A stretch of DNA of 64,000 bases from Spirogloea muscicola (Eukaryota; Streptophyta; Zygnematophyceae; Spirogloeales; Spirogloeaceae), in the NCBI GenBank assembly GCA_009602725.1, contig WELB01000010.1, positions 125,950 to 189,949 on the forward strand, in the 5' to 3' direction. Under the pieces are notes generated by a model. That model saw nothing but the letters and a program-made list of their open reading frames with translations. It was not told the DNA's origin and ran no database searches. The translations under genes were made by a program, and so were the position numbers. Of this stretch, positions 21,874-31,693 are shown piece by piece; position 1 is the first letter of the stretch, and every line of letters begins with the position of its first letter.

Positions 21874-23335
21874 ATGGTGCCGCGCACGTCCTCTGAAGAT
21901 GATGCCGTTGGTGGTGCCGGGAATGGGGCGCCTGAGGAGCAGCCCGCCACCGGCAGGGGCCCCAATGAGGCGCAGACGCTGCTGCTGGAGGTGCATGGCT
22001 TCCTTTGCGACGGGACGCAGCAGCCACGGGCACTGCTGCAGCCATGCCGTCTAGCGGAACTCCACCGCTTAGCTGCACCCTGACCCATTTCACCTTCAGG
22101 GCGCGCGGTATGGCGACGAGCCCGACGTGGCGGCGGCGCTGGCGGCAGGCGCACACGCTGATGCCGCCGACAGCCTCGGCAGGACAGGTGGCGAGTTGGG
22201 CAACCCTCTGCCTCTAAGCAGCTGCTAGTCGGCAGCAGCTGCGATGAGTACCCTGACAGCGCCACTTCTGGTGCTGCCCTGACGCGCCTGCAGCGCTGCA
22301 CATGGCCGCCGCCAATGGCAATACCACCATCGTGCGGCTTCTCTTGGGTAGCGGCCAAGCGGTAGGTGAAAGCCACATCTGCATTCCGCTTTGGTCGGCT
22401 GAGCTTCGCTTCAGTGCTCAGCAGGCCAGGCGGGAGCACGCTCGTCAACATCCACAACTGTCCTAACGTCTGTCGCTAATCAAGATCTGTTCTTTGATGC
22501 CCGACTCTGCCACCGCAGGACGTCGGTGCATGCAATCTAGAAGGCTCCACAGCCCTTCATTGGGCCGCCCTCAACGGCCACCAGCAGGTGCATCTGCAGT
22601 CTACACCTGTCGCTGGCCTGCACAGGACATGCATGTTCACCTTATGCTGCAACTGAAGGGCCACAGCAGCTAGTGCTGTGTCTGCTGACTTGGAACTTGG
22701 TCGTCAACTTGGCAACACACCACAAAGCCACCTAAGTGAGTCTCCGGGAATGTCGGTGCAATCTAACAGACTGAGCCACTGCAGGTGGTGGAGCTGCTGA
22801 TTGAGCAAGGTGCGGACCCGGCCGCTCTCAATCGGTAAGCGCCTTGGTCCACTTTTCCCAGGTCAGAGAAGGGGGTTGGTGACTGGTCAAAACATGCATG
22901 CAGCATCCTCGCAGCCCCAGGTTGCCCAGGTCTCTTGCTTGAAGTAGATTTTCAAGTAGATGGGCTTTGTTGTGCCGCTTGCATGCTGTCTCGGTGACTT
23001 GCCACCTCAAGAGGGTCAGTCAAGTGATGAAAAGGAGCAGGACAATCAAGAATTCGGCACTGCCGCTGCTAGCTTGATAGCTCCTGTCAGCGAGGGGCTG
23101 TCTCTACTTGTCATTAAGAGCCTGGAAGGCCATGGTCCCCAATGTGCCAAAAATAGAGTTTGTCATCTGCCTGATGTGCTGCAAGTGGATTCTATGCCAC
23201 AGGCACGAGAGGACACCCGTGGATGAGGCCCTCAGCCAGGGCCACGCCGCGCTTGTGCAGGCCATCGACCTTGCTCTTGCGGCCCGCAGCACCAGCAGCC
23301 TACAAGTTGAGAGCCATGCTGACCTAATGCCTTGA
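21874..23335 (+). CDS. Ankyrin-repeat protein, YAR1-like (171 aa)
   Basis: Six exons in phase: 21874-21990, 22100-22187, 22294-22361, 22519-22587, 22785-22834 and 23212-23335. ATG 21874 is followed by an acidic, disordered head, then about four ankyrin units: LLLEGARYGDEPDVAAALAA, GRTALHMAAANGNTTIVRLLL, GSTALHWAALNGHQQVVELL and RTPVDEALSQGHAALVQAI. Small size and the ALHMAAANG...ALHWA-LNG succession resemble the yeast Yar1 group (chaperone of ribosomal protein uS3) and its plant relatives. That role is inferred from resemblance only. Introns are 106-377 bases. Confidence 0.85.
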
Positions 23336-24533
23336 TCTTCACAGCCTGAATACAGAGCACTTCCTACAGACCTAGAAGCACGTGCAGGTCAAGCAAGTAG
23401 GCCGTAATCTTAGTCCAGTTCAACTTGGTGGAGACATTCTATACTGCAAGTTTCCAGGGCCGCACTGTAAACTGCGAGCCCTGCGTGTGGATGCGGTTGC
23501 AGCATTAGATGCAACATACAGGCAGACTTAGACTCTTCTCGCATCTTCTATGTCAAAGGCTGCACATTGCGCATAATGAATGCAAACTCTTACTGTGTAT
23601 GTCCTCAGACAAAGCCAGCTGTAACTGCACTTCAAGCACCCATGCGTGATTTGTCACTTCTACAGCGATTGTACTTGCTTGTGACAGCAACAATATGTGC
23701 ATAATGGTGTGACAATCACATCTAACGAGTGCACAGTAGCTCTCGTGGAAGCTGTGAACAAGTTTAAGCATTCTCTGATCGTAGTTGCCGGTCGAGCACA
23801 GGGCTGTATTACAAGCACTGCTGCAAGGGCACCTTTAGCCAAGATAGGCTCTCACAAAGTACAGTTCCGAAATGCACACATTGCAGCACTACAATGCCTG
23901 TGCTTGAGTCGCTGCAATTTAGCAGTGCCTCAGCCTTGCTGTAGTCTGTCCTCGGCATGCAAACAAGAGGTGAGCAGTGGAGTGGATTTCGCCTGCCAGG
24001 CCAGATTTATGCAGATGATATGTCACACTACAGCCAACCCAAATGCCATGATCGTCAATCATGGTTTTTCTGCAGCTTTCTTGACTCTGACAATGACAAG
24101 ATGCGAGCATGTTCAAGGCGCAAAACCTCCTTACAAAGTTCATGAGCGAGACCCTACGGCTGAAAGATTCTACATGTTCCCCTGAAAAGCTTAATTTGTA
24201 GCAAGGCTGCAGCAGCTCCACCACTTCAGCTTCTACATTTTGACAGTGAAGTCTACGACAAGCGCTCAACTTGTATAGACAACGCTGTCATTCTTCTTGC
24301 ATGAGAAAGTTTGAATTGAGATCCGGTTTCGTGTATGGGTTTTCCCCAGCATGCGCAGCATGGCCTCAGCCGCTGCCATGCCTTTATGTAACTGCAATGC
24401 TCATTGAAGTGTGTTGCATGCCACTGAAAAGTTTGCGCTTTGAGGATTTGTATGCTTTCTTCTTGCTCATATTGACTGTACCTCCATTCCGCGGTGTGAT
24501 TCTTGGAGTGACCCAATAGTAGTGAGAATCAGA
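23336..24533. other. Intergenic between convergent genes
   Basis: AT-richer; no conserved coding motif. A 162-codon plus frame (23697-24185) and short minus frames are likely chance or UTR. Confidence 0.45.
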
Positions 24534-24703
24534 TCAATCGACCTTGCCATCATGCAGGTACTCACACCTTGAACCATTGCGGCACCCGCTGGGCGTGCAA
24601 TAGAAGGCGCACGGCCTTTTCGAACCCCGCCCCCGCCCGCCTCTTCCACCAGGCTCGGGCTGCCAGCCCCGCCGCTGCTGCTGCTGAGGTTGCTGCTGCC
24701 GCC

Positions 24704-24741
<38 letters not shown>

Positions 24742-25486
24742 AGTTGCTGCTGCTGCTGCTGCTGCTGCTGCTCTATGTGCTCGACCAGGGAGCGAGGAGG
24801 AGCGCCATTCTCACCTACTCCAACCGGAAGGGAAGCATGCTGCTCGTGGAAGTGCGGATGCATAGGAGGGTAGGGGAGAAGAGGAGGGGGTGGCGCCCCT
24901 GCACCAGGGCCCATGCCCAGCGAAGCAAAGGCATCCAGTCGGGGTGCGGCGCTGAGAGGCTGCCCAGATCGCCCGACACCGCCGGGCAGGCTCAGCTCCC
25001 ACGGGCGGAGCTGCTCAAGCTCTGCCACTGGCCCTCGCTGCACATACATGGCCTCTTGCTGCTGCTGCTGGTGCCGCTGCCGCAGGGGATGTTGCACCAA
25101 GAGCAAGTCTAAATGCTGCAGGCCAGGCCCGGGTGGGGGCCTGGCCTGGGGCCTGCCGGCATCGTGGAACCTGACGCCCATTGGAGCTGGCGGGTGGCCG
25201 ACGTAGATGTCGCCGCTGGTGGAGGGTGGCGGGTGGCCGATGTATGCGTCACCGTTATGGAGGTGCCGAGCAGGAGGAGGGCCCGGCGGCAATGGCGGCT
25301 GGAAGCCGGGCCGCAGAGAGTGACCTTGCGGCGCTGCTGCTGAGAGCAACTGGTGGGTGCTAGGAGCGAGCAGCCGCGCAGGATCACGTGCTGCCAACGT
25401 CGGAGTCATGTGATCAAGCACATCCGGCAAACGGGGCTGCAGCAAAGGCCGCCTGGCCTCAAGAGCAACAGGCAGCACATGCAATG

Positions 25487-25521
<35 letters not shown>

Positions 25522-25627
25522 GGCGGTGCTCGCATGGGGGGCGGTCCCGGCGGAAGTGGCGGAGGAGCAGATACCCACCCTTGCCCATGCGAACTGCTCG
25601 CCTGAGTGACGGCAGCGGCGGCAGCAG

Positions 25628-25658
<31 letters not shown>

Positions 25659-27020
25659 AGGGACGGCAGGAGCAGTGGCGGCAGCAGCAGCGGCGGCGGC
25701 TGCAGCAGTGACTGCAGTAGGTGGCAGCCTAGCGGGGCCTGTGGAAGGGCGCTGGAGCATGGCAAGCAGCTCGGCAGGGCTGCCAGGCCCGGCCGCATGT
25801 GGCTGGCTCGCCAGCGCGCTGACGAACGCCGGGTCGCTGAGGAGCTTCACCAGCAACTCATGGTCATACTCTTGGCCGCCTGACAGCGGAGCCGCTGCAG
25901 CTGGCGCCACTGTAGCAGCCACCGAGGCAGCAGGACTGGCTGCAACCACAGCGGCACTGGTTACAGCAGCAGTATCATCCCCGTCAGGCTCAGGTCCTTC
26001 GTCGTCATCAATCGGCACGGGGCTGATAATCGGCGTCGCAGTGTCGTCCTGTGGCGCCTGGGCCTCCTCCGGCTCGGCGGGGCTGCAGGCACAGGCAGCG
26101 CCAGCATGCACGCGTGACGGCTGAGCCTGAATCTCCACCTCCCATCGATCATTCCTCTCTAGCATTACTGGCAGCCGTGTGGTGCAGGCAACCGGCGCGC
26201 TACGGGATGACGCACCTACCTGGCGGGAATGGAGGACTCGCGTGGGTAGACCGCCTCGAAGATCCGCTGCTCTCGCTCCCGCTGCAGCCGTGCCTCGTCG
26301 CTCTGGTCCCCGGCGGCTACCATCCACTCCGCTTCCAGCGCGACCTGATTCACGAGCGCGAGACCGCGGCGCCAAGCTAAAGTGGCGCTAGCGCGCCGCA
26401 GCACAGCAAGCGTAAGGGCGGCCTGTCGCCATGACGGACTCACGAAACTGCAGGCACCACTATGTGCAGCCGCTCCGCAGAAAGCAGGCAGGTGAGTCAC
26501 TGACCATGTTAGGGACTCGCCATGCAACAGCGGCGGTAGTCTGTGCCACGGTATTAGCAACGCCGCTGCCCAGCGAGGGCTTGCCAAAGCCCGGCGGCAG
26601 ACTCTCCACGAGCAGCTTCTGCTTCTGCTGCAGCAGGTGCTGCGTGACGCCAGCCAGCACCGGCGCGTCCTCCGCGAGGAAAAGCCGCACCTGCCAATGT
26701 CGCACGGGCGTGAAGCCTCGTCTCGTCAACATCTCAGCGTCAGAGTCGCCATGGACATCCGAGAAGCACGTATCGCTCGCTTGCTGCCTCTGTGGCTGCG
26801 GCGTCGGCAGCACGGACACCATGCACAGCGGAAGGTCAGGGCAGCGCAGGCGCGGCAGCGGGCTCGCCGCCACCTGGGTGAGGGCCGACGACCAGGAGAC
26901 CCGGCGGACGCGGGCGCGCTTCGCTGGCTGCGGCTGGGGCAACGGGGGCCCCGCCACGGGAAGCCCTGGCGGAGCGTGCCCCAGGAGGCCCGCCCCAGCC
27001 GCACTGGCGCTGGGCTGCAT
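24534..27020 (-). CDS. CCCH zinc-finger protein, plant C3H6/PNUTS-like
   Basis: Minus-strand exons: 27020-26874; 26690 to about 26570; a third ending at 26220 (start about 26395-26460, unresolved); and 26082-24534 (TGA). Exon 1 ends PAKRARVRRVSWSSALTQ, a basic stretch with an RVxW/F-type PP1-docking motif. Exon 2 reads VRLFLAEDAPVL...LPPGFG; exon 3 EWMVAAGDQSDEARLQREREQ then RIFEAVYPRESSIPA; the long last exon TPIISPVPIDDDEG, a helical LLVKLLSDPAFVSAL, polyAla and polyGln tracts, Pro-rich repeats, an RGG-like patch and C-x8-C-x5-C-x3-H (CAFYCTPSGCRNGSRCEYLH). This order matches plant C3H6-type proteins and the metazoan PP1 targeting subunit PNUTS. Probable nuclear RNA/PP1 scaffold. CAG repeats at 24700-24775 and 25495-25520 may vary in length. 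Confidence 0.82.
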
Positions 27021-27059
27021 GCCAAGCACGCCGCCGCCGCCGCCGCCGANCTCCGTCCG

Positions 27060-27240
27060 TTACTTTGTGCGTGCCATGTCTCAACCACCTTCTGCTCAAT
27101 TGTGGCTGCTGATCTCAAAAGAGCGGCTGTAGAAGGCCAGCCAGATGCATATAGGTGTTCTGCCTGGCTGTCTCAGTCTCTCATGTGACAGAAGACGAGA
27201 TAGGTATGCAAGTAGCCTCAATACCCATCGTGAGCGAGTC
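27060..27240 (+). repeat. Retroelement tail fragment
   Basis: GTGGCTGCTGATCTC...GAAGGCCAGCCAGATGCATA matches the tail block of 2300-2620, immediately outside the 5' end of the CCCH gene. Confidence 0.5.
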
Positions 27241-27354
27241 TTCTGCACCCTCTACTAGACAAGGCCTACCAGTCCTCAGAGCTATGCAGGTTATATCAAG
27301 AGTAGCACAACAGACTCTCACAAGGCGCTAGAGTTTAGGGGTAGAAGGTTTGAC

Positions 27355-27786
27355 ATGAGAAGATCCTTCCTCACATGCTCTCAAGAGTCTCTAGTGATAT
27401 GCAACAAAGAATTACCTCAGAGACCTTCCTGGTACATGAAGGCAGCATCCTCGTACATACATATACTCGAATTCAATAGTGCTAGGCTATACAAGGACAG
27501 TGTAATAGCTTGCTATCATCCTGAGATACTGTGCAGTATTGAGCAGCCTAAAGCAGTGGAAGCGTTTCTCTCAGGGCTCAGGTTTATACTGTACATGGCG
27601 TTGGTGGACTCCTTACTACTCCATGATACAAGGAAAAGGAATGGGAGAAGAGTCGTCCCCTTTCCCCTTAGTGAACAGAGAGCGCCCTATGCCTTGGCAC
27701 TCGTAGCTATTGAGTGGTTCATCATCTGGCCGCGCTTCCTGTTCATCCACCCCGGTTCTGAGTTAGCGAATCTGACCCCTTCGTAA
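27355..27786 (+). CDS. Unrecognised ORF (143 codons)
   Basis: Open from ATG 27355 to a TAA at 27784-27786. Reading is not low-complexity (AASSYIHILEFNSARLYKDS, GLRFILYMALVDSLLL) and composition is lower in GC than neighbours, but I recognise no family. It sits at the edge of retroelement debris and may belong to an element or be chance. Confidence 0.22.
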   Translation: MRRSFLTCSQESLVICNKELPQRPSWYMKAASSYIHILEFNSARLYKDSVIACYHPEILCSIEQPKAVEAFLSGLRFILYMALVDSLLLHDTRKRNGRRVVPFPLSEQRAPYALALVAIEWFIIWPRFLFIHPGSELANLTPS

Positions 27787-27789
27787 TTT

Positions 27790-28640
27790 GGCCCCTTCGG
27801 ACCCTGTTTTTGGGCTGGCCTCTCACAGCCCTAGCTCTCAGTGGGAGGGGCCACTTACTTTCTTTTGTTAACTTTGGATTCCGTTTGGTCTAGCCCCATT
27901 CATCGCATTAGCTTCTGCACAAGGGTAGTTCCATGCTTTTGCGCCTTTCAGCCCTTTCAGACCTTGTACATTCCTCTGGGCTGCCCTTTCACAGCCGCTA
28001 GGCGAGCACTTCTCCCTTTCAAGCCATACGTGCGGCGTCTGGGCGTGGTCACCACCCCCCAGGGCGGTGGGCCTCGTCTGCTCTTGGACGTGGTACTGAT
28101 TGACGCACACAAGGCTGGCGCACCAACGTCAACCGTGTCTGGCTGGGCCACGTCCAGCGCGGAGCGCAAGAAGGAGCGACACTACCAGGACCATCCTCGA
28201 GGGGACCATCCTTACCCGTGTGCCATGGATATCTACGGAGGCTACGGCGTGAAATGGTCCTCCCTGATCCAACATCTGGCCCGGCTGGTTGATGTGCGCC
28301 GTCGAAGTGGGGGGGGGCAGCTTGGGCCACTCCAGCATTCCGCAGGCCTTAGTTGCATACTATAGAATGCGGCTCTCGCTTAGTTTGCAGCGCTCGCAAG
28401 CATTGGCTCTTCATCAGCTCTTTCTTGGCGGCGCTCCAGCTCCAAGTTAGCTTGTCAGATTAATTTGTGCTCGCCCGTGGGTACTAATCTCACCTTAGGC
28501 ACCTTACTTAAGGTCTCCGTAGTATGTAGCCTTTGTTAAACTGCCCTATAGACTCTGCCTGAACAATGTATTGGCTTGAATTGGCCTCCCATTCATTTCA
28601 TGCGCCCCGCGCGCCTTCTCTCTTTCACAGCTGTTGCCGT
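27790..28640 (+). mobile_element. Retroelement nuclease-like domain fragment and tail
   Basis: After two GGCTGG/CCAGCC hairpins (27813, 27980), the reading 28030-28310 gives VRRLGVV...GGGPRLLLDVVLIDAHKAG, AERKKERHYQDHPRGDHPYPCAMDIYGGYG and SLIQHLARLVD, the nuclease-like domain. It is out of frame by the usual C-terminus (LSLQRSQALALHQ, about 28375-28420). A border module ends the fragment at 28565-28622. Confidence 0.75.
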
Positions 28641-28649
28641 AAATTGGAA

Positions 28650-29020
28650 GAGCTGTTCCTTTCGTGAGGAGCAATGCACTGTCTCGACTTCGATCCTTGT
28701 CAGTCTTTCGCGGGCTGGCTTCTCACAGCCCTTGCCCCCATTTGGGAGAGCCACTTCCCTTCGCACTCAATCGGTCCCACTCGTCGATCACGCGCACCGC
28801 GCGCCTTTCCCCCCGCCAGCCCGCCAGCCCCGCCAGTCCGCCGACGCCGCCACCGCCGCCACAGCTGCCGCGCTCGACGCCGCCACAGCCGTTCCATAGA
28901 AGCCAGCCGGCGATGCCGCCGCCGTCGCCGCCGCCGCGGCCGCCGCCGCCGCCGGGGCTCGGGGTGAGGGCCAGGGGGGGAGGGGGGGCTGCCTCTGCGC
29001 GCCCTCGATTTGGTTGAGCA
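28650..29020. other. Hairpin plus CCG-rich stretch
   Basis: Holds a GGCTGG/CCAGCC hairpin at 28714 and a CCG-rich run (28830-28990). No conserved coding motif on either strand. Confidence 0.5.
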
Positions 29021-29039
29021 TTCGAGGGGGCGACGTGAC

Positions 29040-30200
29040 GCCTGATCAACGAGTGACCAATTGATCCTCGTGCTGACTCCCGGATGCTCCTCAGTTGTAC
29101 TTGGAATGCCAAAGAGCCTTCCTCCACCTCGGCTGCAGGGCCGGCCAGGCAAGGGAAGCGCAAGGGAAGAAAAGAAGAAAGCGGCTGCTGATATGAAAGA
29201 ATCGGCTGTGAAATGCCAGCCAGATGCATACAGGTGTTCATGACGGAGCCAAAGGCTAGGCAGACAGGGCGCCCTCAATACCCCCGTGTCAGCAGTAGGA
29301 AGTCAGAAGTCAGGGAAGAAAGGAGGCAACCGAGAAAGGCTGCCTGCGCCGTCTGTTTAAGTGACCGGCAGCCCAGGCCGCCCATAAGTGTGGGAAGGGA
29401 TGCCTGCAGGGAGGATGAAGGTGAGGGGAAGGATGGGTGTTGAATCAGGGAAGCCAGGGTTTGCAGGAGGGAGGTGTCGAACTCCTTGTACAGCTCGCCC
29501 ACCATGTCCGCAGGGCACGCGGTCGGCCTGGCGGCCCCGGGCAAAGAGCGAAAATATGCCGACCACCCGGTTGGTGACGAAATTGCGGCCCTGGTGATCA
29601 ACGTCCACTGGGCTTTCGGCAGCCGCTGGCTGGATCTCCTCCAGCGGCTTGCCCGTCAGGCCATGGACTGGCGGCCGGGTCTGCCAGGGGCGCTGCCCGG
29701 CTTCAACGCCGCCGGTTCGCTCGCCCAAGTCTTCCGCATGCGTCCGGCACTGCTGGTGGCTGAGTGCTGCTTGAGCGCTGGCTGGAGCCTCCAGCTTTTA
29801 GTGTTTGAGACCCGCCCAGATTGTGGGCACGCCTGTCATGATATTGTGTGTAGGCTAGGTCAACAAACAGCCATCTACTCTAGTCCTGTAAGCCTATTTT
29901 CTTAGCCCCTCTTAGCCCAGAGCTTCCTTTATGAAGCCCTATCCTGCACTATTATTTGCTTGAATAGTGTACTGGCTGGCTTTTCTTCCCTTTCGATCAA
30001 ATATACGATATTTTTCTTTCGATCTACACCACCGCGCGCCCTCGCTCTTTGGGAGGAGCAGTCTCTCTTTTTCATGTGCGGAGGCCCTACTTCTGCCCTG
30101 CTTCCATAGCGCCTCCTAGCCTTGGGCTTCGCCCTGTCAAGCCCCACTGTTTGCACTTCCCTCCCATTTGCATGATACAGTACAATCGCTAGCTTGGCCT
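29040..30200 (+). mobile_element. Scrambled retroelement fragments in both orientations
   Basis: A tail block (29180-29310, ORF end on minus strand), a minus-strand reverse-transcriptase thumb/linker piece (29330-29530: ELYKEFDTSLLQTLASLIQH, GGLGCRSLKQTAQAAFLGC), then a plus-strand nuclease-like piece (29515-29755: GHAVGLAAPGKERKYADHPVGDE, FGSRWLDLLQRLAR, GFNAAGSLAQVFRMR). The switch of strand inside one open stretch shows nested or inverted insertions. 29780-30200 has no supported gene apart from weak border-module similarity. Confidence 0.7.
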
Positions 30201-30359
30201 CCCTTTCACATCATACACGCCCTCTCTATGCCAACTCTAGTCAAGGTTGGCCCTCGCCCCTCGGCCTGTTTGCAGCGTGCTCAGGCTAGTTAGTGTTCTG
30301 GTACCAGAAAGCTGGGCGAGCTCTAGTTGGTGGCAGAAGGGGAAAGACGTGTGTATTAA

Positions 30360-31130
30360 GAGATGGGGAGGCCATGTGTGGCCAAGTACAAAGGCAAGCA
30401 CATTGACAAATGTACGTCACCTGCTGCTAAGCTGACCGCTCAGTAACCATGAGTCAGCACATAGAGGTCGCCAACTGATGCTCGAATACCGGACGGCAAC
30501 CGACAAGCTCTTGTACTACCAGCCAAGGCTCGACCAGCTTTCTGATGCAACGCATGAGCCTGAGCTCGCTGCAGACAAGCTGACATTCGCCGTCGCAAAA
30601 ATGACAGATTGGCTGCCGGCACACCCATCTGGGCTGAAAGCATATCCTCGCGTAGTGCATATACCAGACTCGCTATGTTCTCAAGTAGGGTATGGAAGCG
30701 AGGACCCAAGCAGCCGAAAATGTCGATTGCGGCCGGGAGAAGGTGGTCGCTGCGGGGGTAGTCAGAGTAGTGTCGGAGCTTTCTCTGCTCAGCACCTCCC
30801 ACTCCGTGGCCAGCAATGTGTGTAAGCGGAACTTTTATATGCCTCGGTCACCACCACATCCGCCAAGGCTCGTGGGCCTCCGCCAGGTTGTACACCCATA
30901 ATGTCCAGGGTGCGACGGTGATGGGGACCCTGGGAATCCGTGGTGATGGGCATTACATTGCTTACTTCCACGGTGGCGCGGTAGCCGGCGTCGCGCATCC
31001 AGCCCGCCAGGGCGTCTCGTAGGCGATTGTGGACGCCCACCACCTCAGGGCCTGTGAGACACCGCAGCATGTGGGTGGCTAGGTCTCCGCCCTCTGAAGG
31101 GCTCCGGTTCTGGCATCTAGTATTCATGCA
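30360..31130 (-). mobile_element. Retroelement nuclease-like domain, second subfamily
   Basis: Minus strand reads EGGDLATHMLRCLTGPEVVGVHNRLRDALAGWMRDAGYRA, HHRRTLDIMGVQPGGGPRALADVVVTEAYKSS, EQRKLRHYSDYPRSDHLLPAAIDIFGCLG, ACLQRAQAHALHQKAGRAL and ends SVGDLYVLTHGY-stop, with one frameshift near 30800. The stop-codon hairpin (with a one-base deletion) is at 30431-30458, then the 3' tail GTGCTTGCCTTTGTACTTGG on the minus strand. Confidence 0.8.
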
Positions 31131-31140
31131 TCGATTAGTG

Positions 31141-31545
31141 ACCTTTATGTTTTGACCCGTGGTTATTGAGCGGGTCAATCTGCTGTAGGTTATGTAGATC
31201 ATTAGATGTGCTTGCCTTGTACTTGGCCATTTGGCTTACATTTGTTTCTAATACACGGAATTCTCCTTCCCTTCCTCTCCTTGGAGATCCGCAGCTGGCG
31301 CTGGCCATCCTTACTCGCTGCATTGGTCAACGAGCTGGCTACATGCAGCGAACAGTCGCCCCAACGGACATGGTGGGCGAGCTGTACAAGGAGTTCGACA
31401 CCTTCCTCCTGCAAACCCTGGCTTCCCTGATTCAACATTCATCCTTCCCCTCACCTTCGACCTCCCAGCAGGCATCCCTTCCCTTTTGCAGCAGCCTCTG
31501 GTTTGCGCAGCGGGGTTGCTCTTCCTCCCCTCAGCTCATCTGACT
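31141..31545 (+). mobile_element. Retroelement tail joined to RT thumb fragment
   Basis: Starts with the stop-codon hairpin and tail (TGCTGTAGGTTATGTAG, TTGTACTTGGCCATTTGG), then at 31280-31430 reads DPQLALAILTR and MVGELYKEFDTFLLQTLASLIQH, a reverse-transcriptase thumb piece. Two partial elements end to end. Confidence 0.6.
31152..31178 (+). other. Stop-codon hairpin of retroelement ORF, subfamily 1
   Basis: TTGACCCG (31152-31159) and CGGGTCAA (31171-31178) are perfect reverse complements around an 11-base loop containing the TGA stop (31167-31169). Same arms at 38769-38795 (+), 38506-38532 (-) and 62148-62174 (-). Confidence 0.8.
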
Positions 31546-31693
31546 TCCTACTGCTGACACGGGGGTATTGAGGGCGCCCTGTCTGCATAGCCTGTCTCCG
31601 TCATGAACACCTGTATGCATCTGGCTGGCAATTTACAGCCGATTCTTTAAATATCAGCAGCCTGTCCAAAACCCACCTTCGCCTGCTCAACCG

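Noticed and set aside
25606-26124. PolyAla frame antisense to the CCCH gene
   Set aside because: Complement of a CAG/GCN-rich coding exon; no independent motif.
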